From Rikenellaceae bacterium (GTDB lineage Bacteria > Bacteroidota > Bacteroidia > Bacteroidales > Rikenellaceae): DNA of 52,043 bases. The notes beneath the pieces are model-generated. The model saw only the letters and a list, made by a program, of their open reading frames with translations. It did no database searches and was not told where the DNA came from. Within the stretch, counting starts at the first letter, position 1. Every line of letters starts with the position of its first letter. The stretch is from contig JAJBUQ010000020.1 in NCBI GenBank assembly GCA_020860245.1, forward strand, positions 1 to 52,043, written 5' to 3'. Positions 16,834 through 23,671 of this stretch are shown in pieces. A program made the translations under genes and the position numbers.

Positions 16834-17306
16834 GCCAGCACCGCCAAAACCTTACTAACTGGAAGGGCGGCAAACATCGCCCGCCGCGCTTCGTTATTTT
16901 TGTAGTCGTAGGCTTCACCCGCGGGACGGCAAACGATAGCCAGAATATTAGATAAGACGTTTTCGCCTGTCTTCTGCACTTCGTCGGCGTCTACCCACGC
17001 GCCTAAACTTAGTTCGTCTTCGATCGGGACGATATAGTTAACCCTGCCGACTTCTACTACAGGGCTGGGCGACGCCGGGTTATCCTTAAACAGAAAGTCG
17101 ATATATTCGACAATCCTGTTAAACACTTCGGCGGGCCAGCTTAACAGTAAGTCGGCGTCGACCTTACATATCTTTGCCACCAGGGCCGCCCGTTCGCGCG
17201 CCGCTTCGGGTTTTTCCGTGTAGAATGTTTCGTAAAACCCTAACGTAATATCGTCCCAGCTTTCGGGAACTTCGATTTTAACCGTATTGTATTCTATCTG
17301 TACCAT
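16578..17306 (-). CDS. Tail assembly chaperone (frame-0 product)
   Basis: 242 residues. Residues 1-157 form an acidic helical domain (PESWDDITLGFYETFY at the start, FNRIVEYIDFLF) followed by ALPVSKVLAVLAF just before a T9 run. After the run the frame-0 protein turns basic and low in sense (KFLRSCNTVRIKTTPKRRNVG), while the -1 frame encodes a convincing domain (see 16537-16833). Size, position near the connector genes and the slippery run fit a G/G-T type chaperone that helps tape measure folding. First gene of the leftward late operon, divergent from the portal; start fixed by the leader element. Confidence 0.65.
   Translation of the reverse strand: MVQIEYNTVKIEVPESWDDITLGFYETFYTEKPEAARERAALVAKICKVDADLLLSWPAEVFNRIVEYIDFLFKDNPASPSPVVEVGRVNYIVPIEDELSLGAWVDADEVQKTGENVLSNILAIVCRPAGEAYDYKNNEARRAMFAALPVSKVLAVLAFFLHCKTVLDRRTAAYTKLAKAYAQLPPNIKPFLSPGGGIRLSQIWPIIKYRALMLLLRYQLQKFLRSCNTVRIKTTPKRRNVG
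16825..16833 (-). promoter_or_regulatory. T9 slippery run, probable -1 frameshift site
   Basis: Nine A on the plus strand, read as GCT TTT TTT TTA in frame 0. The heptamer T TTT TTT fits the X-XXY-YYZ rule for -1 slippage. It is placed exactly where the coding signal moves from frame 0 to frame -1. Confidence 0.65.
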
Positions 17307-17341
17307 AACCTAAAGACGAAAAAGCGGTTTTTCGTCTTTAT
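17307..17341. promoter_or_regulatory. Conserved leader element copy 4, perfect palindrome between divergent operons
   Basis: Two 13-base arms (17311-17323 and 17328-17340) are exact reverse complements around GCGG. Leftward it gives TTTCGTCTTTAG 3 bases before the chaperone ATG (17306); rightward TTTTTCGTCTTTA stands 18 bases before the portal ATG (17359). It is the only control region between the two late operons, so it may serve both. Confidence 0.7.
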
Positions 17342-17358
17342 GGAAAGATTAATACGAT

Positions 17359-18588
17359 ATGGACGAAGTAAAAGAAGTACAGACGTACGCTATAATCAAT
17401 CTAAGCGCCGTAGACGAAAGCCCCGCGTTTCCGAAAGTGTCGGTAAACAAGTCGGGCGGCTGGGTTACGTTCGGTAATAAAAACCTATTCCCGCAAGAAA
17501 TCATTAACGCGAATAGCAAAAGCCCCGTTAACGCTTCGATTATCGAAAGTACGGTAACATATATTTGCGGTAAGGGCGTACGGGAAAGCACCAAAGAAAC
17601 AGACGGCTACGTAGGTGTACCGAACACTACGGAAAGCTGGGACGAAATAATAGAAAAGATCGCTAAAGACTACAAAACGTTCGGCGGCTTTTACTGGCAG
17701 GTCGTAGTTAATAAGGGCGGTACGACCGTATCGCTGTTTCACCAGGATTATAGTACCGTCCGTATCGGCCAGATCGACGAAAAGGGCCACCCGCTAACCT
17801 TCAAAATATCGAACGACTGGACGAAGACCAGCGGTAAGTATAAACCGATCGAGTTGGAAGCCTGGCCAGGTATGGACGGGGCGAAGAAGGGCGTAGCCTA
17901 TCTATATCATTACTGGGACTACGCGCCTGGGCTTATGTTTTATAGCGTCCCTGGGTATTACCCCGCTATCGAATACGTGAAGGCCGACGGCACGTTAGGG
18001 GTGTTTTATAATAATTCTATAGACAACGGCTTTACGCCTTCGGCTATACTTACGTTTTCGTCTAACCCGTCCGAAGAAAAGAAGGCCGCTTTTGAGAAAA
18101 CCGCCCGCGAAGCCTTTTGCGGGGGCCGCGGTGCAAACAGTATCTTAACCGTTTGGGGTGAAAGCGGCGACGTCAAAACTAACATATCGCCGTTTAACGC
18201 TTCAAATAACGCCGATATATACAACAACGTCGAAGGTATCGTATTCCAGAAAATTATAAGCGCCCACCGCCTTAGTAGTCCTACGCTTGCGGGTGTATCG
18301 GGGTCGGGCAACCTTAGCGGTAACGCCGCCGAAATTATCGACGCTTACGTACTTTATAACTATACGGTGATCGAGAAACTACGCAATAAGATTTTAAACC
18401 ACCTTAACAAATTCACGAAGATAAACGGTACGGCCGATCTGGTTATAGAAGAACTGGACGTATTACCGAAGATACGCGAAACCGAAACGACGACCGAAGA
18501 CGTCGTAGTAGAAGAAACCGCAACCCTGCAAAAGAAAGATAACGCCGTACTACGCGCGTTAAAACGTTTATTCCGTAAAGCCGCTTAG
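17359..18588 (+). CDS. Portal protein
   Basis: 409 residues. The order of patterns matches portal proteins of Bacteroidetes siphoviruses: GNKNLFPQEIINANSKSPV near the N-terminus, TVTYICGKGV, the FGGFYWQVVVNKGG strand pair, LYHYWDYAPG, then the long helix and SAHRLSSPTLAGVSGSG before the C-terminal helix (NKILNHLNKF). It forms the dodecameric ring at the capsid vertex through which DNA is packaged. It lies on the plus strand while terminase, protease and capsid genes are on the minus strand. Followed after 2 bases by the connector gene. Confidence 0.85.
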   Translation: MDEVKEVQTYAIINLSAVDESPAFPKVSVNKSGGWVTFGNKNLFPQEIINANSKSPVNASIIESTVTYICGKGVRESTKETDGYVGVPNTTESWDEIIEKIAKDYKTFGGFYWQVVVNKGGTTVSLFHQDYSTVRIGQIDEKGHPLTFKISNDWTKTSGKYKPIELEAWPGMDGAKKGVAYLYHYWDYAPGLMFYSVPGYYPAIEYVKADGTLGVFYNNSIDNGFTPSAILTFSSNPSEEKKAAFEKTAREAFCGGRGANSILTVWGESGDVKTNISPFNASNNADIYNNVEGIVFQKIISAHRLSSPTLAGVSGSGNLSGNAAEIIDAYVLYNYTVIEKLRNKILNHLNKFTKINGTADLVIEELDVLPKIRETETTTEDVVVEETATLQKKDNAVLRALKRLFRKAA

Positions 18589-18590
18589 AT

Positions 18591-19139
18591 ATGGAAGTAG
18601 TATTAATTAACGAAGAACTGTTTAAAGAAAACAGCCCGATAAAGGACGATACTATTATTACGAAGTTCGTACCGTATATCAGTATCGCGCAAAAAATGTA
18701 TATCGAACGTATCTTAGGTAAACCGCTTACCGACGAACTGAAAGACCAAGTAAAGGCGGCCAGCCAGCAAGGCGCGACGGGCGACGAAATTACGCCCGAA
18801 AACCAGGCGCTTATAATGATCTTAGCCCCCGCCTTATCGTTCTACGCCGTGTACCAGGGTATACCGTTCCATTGGGCCGCTATCGTAAACAAAGGGATAA
18901 CGGTACGGGAAAGCGAAAACAGCAAAGCCGTAGATATAAAAGATATAGCCCAGCTTCGCCGCTGGCTGAAAGACGACGCCGAAGAATTTGGCCGCGACCT
19001 GATCGATTACCTTTGTCGGTGTCGTGATAAATATCCGCTTTGGAAGCCTGGAAAGGGTTGCGGCTGTGGCGGCGAAACGGGCGAAGGGTCAGCACAAAGC
19101 CCGTTCGATACTGGAATATTCGTACCTAAAAGGCGCTGA
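18591..19139 (+). CDS. DUF6712-like protein, probable head-tail connector
   Basis: 182 residues, helical, following the portal by 2 bases. KFVPYISIAQKMYIERILG and the LAPALSFYAVYQGIPFHWA stretch resemble DUF6712 family proteins, which sit after portals in Bacteroidetes phages and are compared with gp6-type connectors. The C-terminus carries a cysteine cluster (CRCRDKYPLWKPGKGCGCGG) that could bind metal. Role as an adaptor ring under the portal is inferred from position. Confidence 0.6.
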   Translation: MEVVLINEELFKENSPIKDDTIITKFVPYISIAQKMYIERILGKPLTDELKDQVKAASQQGATGDEITPENQALIMILAPALSFYAVYQGIPFHWAAIVNKGITVRESENSKAVDIKDIAQLRRWLKDDAEEFGRDLIDYLCRCRDKYPLWKPGKGCGCGGETGEGSAQSPFDTGIFVPKRR

Positions 19140-19142
19140 TCT

Positions 19143-19481
19143 ATGGACTGGACTATAATAGCCACTATATTAGCGTCTTTGGGTGGGCGCGAATTTTTTA
19201 CCTGGCTGACAAACCGAAAAGCCTACGCCCGAAAGGAAAACGCCAGCGCTAAAGACGCCGAATTATCGGTACATGAAAAACAGATAGAACGATACGAACA
19301 ACGCTTAGCGCAACGCGACGTGAAGGTAGACGCGATATACAAAGAACTAAGGGAAGAACAAAAACGTAACTTAGACTTAATCGAAAAGGTTAACGCCTTA
19401 GAATTTCAAGTAGAACTACGCGAACTACAAAAGTGTGAAAAACGGGGGTGCAAAGATAGAGAGCCGCCAGGTGTATATTAA
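19143..19481 (+). CDS. Small membrane-anchored coiled-coil protein, holin candidate
   Basis: 112 residues with one N-terminal hydrophobic segment (WTIIATILASLGG) followed by a basic helix and a long coiled coil (KQIERYEQRLAQRDVKVDAI). The size and topology resemble small lysis or membrane proteins located near phage endolysins, and the endolysin gene is 0.6 kb away on the other strand. A single-membrane-span holin or a helper of lysis is possible; nothing proves it. Last gene of the rightward block, ended by the bidirectional terminator. Confidence 0.5.
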   Translation: MDWTIIATILASLGGREFFTWLTNRKAYARKENASAKDAELSVHEKQIERYEQRLAQRDVKVDAIYKELREEQKRNLDLIEKVNALEFQVELRELQKCEKRGCKDREPPGVY

Positions 19482-19513
19482 AAAGAAGGCCGCCCAGTAA
19501 AGGCGGCTTTTCT
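19482..19513. terminator. Bidirectional terminator between convergent lysis-region genes
   Basis: GCCGCC (19489-19494) pairs with GGCGGC (19502-19507), flanked by A-rich sequence on the left and T-rich on the right, so U-runs follow the stem in both directions. It separates the rightward portal block from the leftward lysis genes. Confidence 0.7.
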
Positions 19514-20043
19514 TATTTACTCCAAAGAACAAAACCCACGGTTACGCCTATGTATGGCTGTACGCCGTTAGGCCCGTACCCGACACCTGGCCCGGCTGTC
19601 AAAGCCCAACGCGGCGAACGGGTTTTAGTGATTGTATTTGTTATAGTCGTGGTCTTTGGGTATAGCTCAATACTAACTAACCGCGGCCTATAGCCTTCGA
19701 CGACGGCCGTATAATCTTCGGTCTTATAGGTGTTCTGGGCGATAGGTATAATTACGTTGTTTTCGGGCGTAATTCGCGGTATCGTATCTTCGGGAAGGGT
19801 AATGGTCGCCAGGGCTGGCGTTACTCCTTCTACGGGCTTCGCTTGCGGTCGTACCGTGTCATATCTTACCACCGTAATAACTTCGGGCTTCGGTACAGGC
19901 GGGCGTATCGTATCACGGATAACCACCGTATCGCGCTGTATCGTCGGTTCGGGCGGTGTCGCGTTCGGGCTACACGTCCGAAAGAACAACGCGCCCAGGA
20001 TAAAGGCGACAACCAGCAAAACTATATACGTACCCTGTTTCAT
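19513..20043 (-). CDS. Membrane-anchored Pro-rich protein, spanin-like candidate
   Basis: 176 residues. An N-terminal membrane segment (YIVLLVVAFILGALFF) is followed by a Pro/Thr-rich, TonB-like extended linker with repeated DTV/DTI-R motifs (RDTVVIRDTIRPPVP), then a C-terminal part ending in alternating aromatic/Gly strands (GVQPYIGVTVGFVLW) like a bit of outer-membrane barrel. The N-terminal part resembles DUF6808-type proteins. The start overlaps the endolysin stop (ATGA). A protein crossing the periplasm next to an endolysin is what a spanin would look like, but no lipobox is present. Inference only. Confidence 0.55.
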   Translation of the reverse strand: MKQGTYIVLLVVAFILGALFFRTCSPNATPPEPTIQRDTVVIRDTIRPPVPKPEVITVVRYDTVRPQAKPVEGVTPALATITLPEDTIPRITPENNVIIPIAQNTYKTEDYTAVVEGYRPRLVSIELYPKTTTITNTITKTRSPRWALTAGPGVGYGPNGVQPYIGVTVGFVLWSK

Positions 20044-20486
20044 AACCGCGGCCCCGTATAAGACTTGTTATACAATATTTGCCGACGGTTCGGCCGCGTG
20101 GTGGTGTACGACAAATGTACGAAGCCGTTATAGGCTATCATTTGGTCGAAGTCCAGGCCAGAAGCCACGACCGCGCGTAACACGTCGATAGGCGCGACGT
20201 ATACCGTTTTGCCGTTCACCTTCTTAAAAAACATATTGTCAGCCGCTTCGCCTTTAGGGTGCTGGGAAGTCGCAACGCCGCCCACCAGCTTATTAACTTC
20301 GGGCGATCGGTAGCCGCTGTTAATTCGGTCGTGCCAGCCCGTAGCATCACAAAGCGGCTGTAAAAGGTTCAACACTAACGCCCGTATAGCGGGCTTTACG
20401 TTTTCGGGTATAACGTTCGGGATACCCGCGGCGGCCGCTGTAGCGCTTACGCTAAATTCGGCCATTTTGAAATTACTACTAATCAT
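20040..20486 (-). CDS. Endolysin, peptidase M15A family
   Basis: 148 residues, single domain. Zinc-binding motif S-x-H-x-x-G-x-A-x-D is present as SQHPKGEAAD (His76, Asp83) and the third ligand as HLS (His124). The SGYRSPEVNKLVGG segment is typical of the D-Ala-D-Ala peptidase fold. It cuts peptide bonds in peptidoglycan at lysis. No signal peptide, so a holin or another route is needed to reach the cell wall. Coupled to the spanin-like gene downstream and 1 base after the terminase gene in the same operon. Confidence 0.9.
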   Translation of the reverse strand: MISSNFKMAEFSVSATAAAAGIPNVIPENVKPAIRALVLNLLQPLCDATGWHDRINSGYRSPEVNKLVGGVATSQHPKGEAADNMFFKKVNGKTVYVAPIDVLRAVVASGLDFDQMIAYNGFVHLSYTTTRPNRRQILYNKSYTGPRL

Positions 20487-20487
20487 A

Positions 20488-21654
20488 TTAAGCGCGTATT
20501 ACTGAAAAATCAAATTCGGTTATTATATCGCCCAGATACTTTAAAAATACGTACCGTTCGGCGTCCTTAGCGTGATTAAATTTGTCGATCGGCTTACCCG
20601 TATAATTGCCGTTACTGTCTTGCATATAGCGGTACTTACGGTTTTCGTCGATACTGCCTAACGACCTGGCGGTATAGTGTTTCTTATAACGGTTCATTAT
20701 CTGAATACCCAGGCGTACGCTATCGTCGCCCTTATCGGCGGGTACTACGGTTAAGCCCGCGTTTTGCAGTTCCCTAATACTTTTAGGTTCGGCGCTATCG
20801 GCTACTACGGTAACATGGCCTAAGCCCGCGTCTTTAATCCGTTTCGCTATATCGGGGTTGGTTAAGTTCGTTTCGTATATAATTTCGTCTATCCAGGTTT
20901 CGCCGCCAGACAGGCGTATATGTTCGGCGGCGGTCGGCGCGCCGTACCCGAAGTCCAGGCCGATATATTCTTTTTTGAAGTCCTTAACCATATCGCCCAC
21001 TATATCCCAGTTCTTTATTACCAGGCCTTCGTAACTTCCCGTTTCGCCCAAAATGTACACGCGGTAATAATTTTCGTCTATACTTCCCTGGTATTCGATT
21101 TCGGCGATTTGGGCGGCGGTTAACATATCGTTGTCTTTATACGTGCTATGTATTAACTCGCTATCGGTGGCGGGTAAAACCTTATCGTCTACCCAAAAGT
21201 CGTAAAGGGGGTTATAGTCAAGTATCACCTTTTCACGGGTACGCGTCGCTAACTGGCGGTACACTTCAAACGGTACGTTTATACACTCGTTAATAAACAG
21301 AAGATCGCGGGCCGGCCCCGCTACTTTACCAGGCGTATCAGCCCCGAAAAATTCGATTTCGCAGTTATTTACGCGATAAATCTTATCGGTCGCGTTCCAA
21401 ACGCTTTCATTCCAAAGGTTATCAGCCTTTAGCATATTTTCAAAATCACGGATACACCCCCTTTTTAGGTGTGGTAATGATTCCGAAACTACGGATATAG
21501 TACGCGGCTTCTTTGACTTAACCGCGATTATGTATAAGAGTTGTAAGATAGACCAGGTCTTAGACGAACGCGTACCGCCTTTATTCACGATCGTGCGTAC
21601 ATCGGGGCGAATAAAAGCGGCTAAATTATTTTTAAATACGTTTGTCGTTTCCAT
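20488..21654 (-). CDS. terL: Terminase large subunit (Terminase_3 type)
   Basis: 388 residues. ATPase: Walker A GGTRSSKT (26-33) and Walker B LLFINE (Glu123). Nuclease: acidic residues in GLDFGYG (Asp234), VVADSAEP (Asp286) and HAKDAERY (Asp364), the RNase H-like triad. It cuts concatemeric DNA and pumps it into the prohead through the portal. Overlaps the small subunit by one base (TAATG). All catalytic residues are present, consistent with a functional phage. Confidence 0.95.
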   Translation of the reverse strand: METTNVFKNNLAAFIRPDVRTIVNKGGTRSSKTWSILQLLYIIAVKSKKPRTISVVSESLPHLKRGCIRDFENMLKADNLWNESVWNATDKIYRVNNCEIEFFGADTPGKVAGPARDLLFINECINVPFEVYRQLATRTREKVILDYNPLYDFWVDDKVLPATDSELIHSTYKDNDMLTAAQIAEIEYQGSIDENYYRVYILGETGSYEGLVIKNWDIVGDMVKDFKKEYIGLDFGYGAPTAAEHIRLSGGETWIDEIIYETNLTNPDIAKRIKDAGLGHVTVVADSAEPKSIRELQNAGLTVVPADKGDDSVRLGIQIMNRYKKHYTARSLGSIDENRKYRYMQDSNGNYTGKPIDKFNHAKDAERYVFLKYLGDIITEFDFSVIRA

Positions 21655-22178
21655 TATAGTAGGTCGTCCAGTTCGGCTAAATACCCGTCTGTTTCGGCGT
21701 CGCGTACGGACACTTTAACGACGGGCTGGTTATTTGTTACATTCACATTATCGGATAAGCCATTAAGCCTATTTACCAGTTGCGTAGCGTAAATACCCAC
21801 CGCCGCCCCGCTAATTTGGTCGGCCTGTATTACGCCTTCAATCCTTTCTATCGTTTCCAATAGTTCGACTTCGGCGGCGGTGGCTTTGCCTTTCTCTATC
21901 TTTTCCCGTAGTTCGCCTTTGGCCGTCCTAAAGTAACTACCCGAAACGCCCAGGTAAACCGTTAGTTCGTGCATAGAATACATACGCCCTAACGGTACTT
22001 CGGCTTCGCTGGCTTCGCCCTTGTATTTGACAAGTTCTACCTTTTCCCGTGGGTGTCGGTCGGCCCAGTCGAAATATTTACACGCTTCGTCCCAAAGTAA
22101 GGCGGCGTCGCCAAACAGACGGTCGCGCCCGTGTTTGGTGCGAAGTTTCCAAAGCTGATTACCTGTTAATCGTTCCAT
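21654..22178 (-). CDS. Terminase small subunit
   Basis: 174 residues, helical. LLWDEACKYFDWADRHPREK, KVELVKYKGEASEAEVPLGR and MHELTVYLGVSGSYF (a helix-turn-helix-like stretch) follow the pattern of small terminase subunits of Bacteroidetes prophages. It recognises the packaging site and loads DNA on the large subunit, with which it overlaps by one base. Confidence 0.85.
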   Translation of the reverse strand: MERLTGNQLWKLRTKHGRDRLFGDAALLWDEACKYFDWADRHPREKVELVKYKGEASEAEVPLGRMYSMHELTVYLGVSGSYFRTAKGELREKIEKGKATAAEVELLETIERIEGVIQADQISGAAVGIYATQLVNRLNGLSDNVNVTNNQPVVKVSVRDAETDGYLAELDDLL

Positions 22179-22182
22179 TTAA

Positions 22183-22758
22183 TTACGTTAGGTCTTCTAC
22201 TTCGATACGGCCTTTACTACCTACCTGTACTACAATCGTTTCGCCGCGCGCCGTAGTGTATTTGCCTGGCGCTACCTTAGTACCGTCGGCGTAAGATACC
22301 GTACCTTTGGTCTGGTCGTCTTCGCTGGCTGGCGTTAGATCGATCGGCGCACCTTCTTTCATAGGAATACGGGTTACGCCAGGCGCGGGCGCTTCGTATT
22401 GCGGGTTGTTCGGGTCGGTATCAGTGTCGCCGCCTTGCCCTGTTTGGTCGCCGTCCTGGGCTTTACCGCCTTCGTCCTTACCTTCGTTACCAGCGGGCGG
22501 CGTTTCGGGCTTAGGGGCGTTCGACTTCGCATATTCGTCGTACCCTTTAAGCCAGTCGCGAAGATCGCGGGCGCGGTTACGTAAACAGCTACTACACGTT
22601 TGCGGTTGTTCGCGAAGCCCGAAGGCGGCGTTATGGGCCGCGTAAACTTTCGACACGCTGTACGTATGTTTGTCGGCGTCAGCGATCACGTCTTTAACCT
22701 GTTTAACCAGGGCGGGCGTTGCCTTGCTGTAGTCTACGCCCTTCTTTGTCTTAGTCAT
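22183..22758 (-). CDS. Unknown, CxxC protein with acidic linker
   Basis: 191 residues in three parts: a helical N-terminus with a Cys pair (TCSSCLRNRARDLRDWL), a low-complexity Pro/Gly/Asp linker (about 80-120), and a C-terminal beta motif (APGKYTTARGETIVVQVG) that resembles the motif in the protease/scaffold gene at 5860-7020. Between a membrane protein and the small terminase subunit. No known family recognised; the Cys pair may bind zinc, but only two Cys are present. Confidence 0.6.
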   Translation of the reverse strand: MTKTKKGVDYSKATPALVKQVKDVIADADKHTYSVSKVYAAHNAAFGLREQPQTCSSCLRNRARDLRDWLKGYDEYAKSNAPKPETPPAGNEGKDEGGKAQDGDQTGQGGDTDTDPNNPQYEAPAPGVTRIPMKEGAPIDLTPASEDDQTKGTVSYADGTKVAPGKYTTARGETIVVQVGSKGRIEVEDLT

Positions 22759-23071
22759 AAATTCGGAATTTTAGTTTTATGTATTGAAAATTGATAAAGC
22801 CAGCTAATACGCCTACGCCCGTGATACCGTATATAAGCGTTAACCGATCTAACACTAAGCCGCGGCGTATGAAGTACGGGGCGACTATCCAGGCCAAAAT
22901 GAAATTAAGCAGTACCGTAAACCAGAACGTAAGACACGGCCTACAGTTGAACGGCTTAAAGTTCAAAGGAAGTATAATTACTTCGGTTAATAGCCAGCCT
23001 AATACGAAGGCTATTAACGAGTTAAGCGCGACTATCGCGGTAACTCCGATTAAAAATATTATCGTATCCAT
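22751..23071 (-). CDS. Three-span membrane protein, possible holin
   Basis: 106 residues with three hydrophobic segments (IIFLIGVTAIVALNSLIAF, FTVLLNFILAWIVAPYF, LIYGITGVGVLAGFINF) and a short loop with NCRPCLTFW. Size and topology fit a class I holin, but it is 2 kb from the endolysin and separated from it by the terminase genes. Preceded by the fifth copy of the conserved leader element and overlapping the next gene by 8 bases. Holin or unknown membrane function remain open. Confidence 0.55.
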   Translation of the reverse strand: MDTIIFLIGVTAIVALNSLIAFVLGWLLTEVIILPLNFKPFNCRPCLTFWFTVLLNFILAWIVAPYFIRRGLVLDRLTLIYGITGVGVLAGFINFQYIKLKFRIYD

Positions 23072-23098
23072 ATCCTAAAGACGAAAAACCTAAAAACC
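23072..23098 (-). promoter_or_regulatory. Conserved phage leader element, copy 5
   Basis: TTTCGTCTTTAG (23086-23075) 3 bases before the ATG at 23071. Only 18 bases separate this ATG from the stop of the sigma-like gene. No clear hairpin partner, unlike copies 1, 3 and 4. Confidence 0.6.
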
Positions 23099-23671
23099 GA
23101 CTACGCCGGATAGCAGAAAATCGCGCCGATCGTCGAAGCGTTTAACCAGGTCTTTTTTAATTTGCCCTATTACGGGCCATATTTTAGTCGCGGGTATACC
23201 CAGTATATTCGACATTCGCTTATACGATATATCGGGCGACAACCCTACATAAATTTCAAACAGCGATACCGCTACTTCGTCGTAACTTTCGCGTACGTAT
23301 TCCAGCACTTCGGTATTAATCGTTTCTACTACTTCTTCGTACGTGTCGCTATCGAAGTCCGAAGCGGGTAAGTTCGCTACTACGCGTTCGTCCACTTTGC
23401 CGACTATAGGCGTCTTCTTACTATCCAGGAAGGTAGCGCGGTACGTCTGTAAGAAGTAGCCTACGTTATCTTTAACCGAAGTACCCCGCCGCCCGATCGC
23501 GTCGTAAGCGCGTAAAAACGCGTCGGTAAATAAGTCTTCGTCATACTCTAAGCCGCTACCCCGTACGTAGTGGCGTAATCTATCCATATTCGCGGCGTAC
23601 CACGACATAAACGCGCGTGCCTTAGCTTCGTTTTCAGGCGACGCGTCTATAAGTTCTTTTCTTCGTCCCAT
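23090..23671 (-). CDS. Sigma-70-like (ECF-type) DNA-binding regulator
   Basis: 193 residues. DLFTDAFLRAYDAI matches the region 2 core of sigma factors and SYKRMSNILGIPATKIWPVI is a region 4-like helix-turn-helix; the middle is variable. No sensor domain. As the last gene before the late genes in the leftward transcription path, it is well placed to switch on late transcription. The five shared leader elements are candidate targets, which is inference. It overlaps the helicase gene end. It may instead be a sigma-fold regulator without promoter-melting activity. Confidence 0.65.
   Translation of the reverse strand: MGRRKELIDASPENEAKARAFMSWYAANMDRLRHYVRGSGLEYDEDLFTDAFLRAYDAIGRRGTSVKDNVGYFLQTYRATFLDSKKTPIVGKVDERVVANLPASDFDSDTYEEVVETINTEVLEYVRESYDEVAVSLFEIYVGLSPDISYKRMSNILGIPATKIWPVIGQIKKDLVKRFDDRRDFLLSGVVGF

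Noticed and set aside
17340-17400. ATG directly after the palindrome as portal start
   Set aside because: It is in a different frame from the portal gene; the portal ATG at 17359 fits the protein family.
17307-19513. Invertible DNA module
   Set aside because: The ends at 17307-17341 and 19482-19513 do not share inverted repeats and no invertase gene is present; only an old rearrangement is supported.
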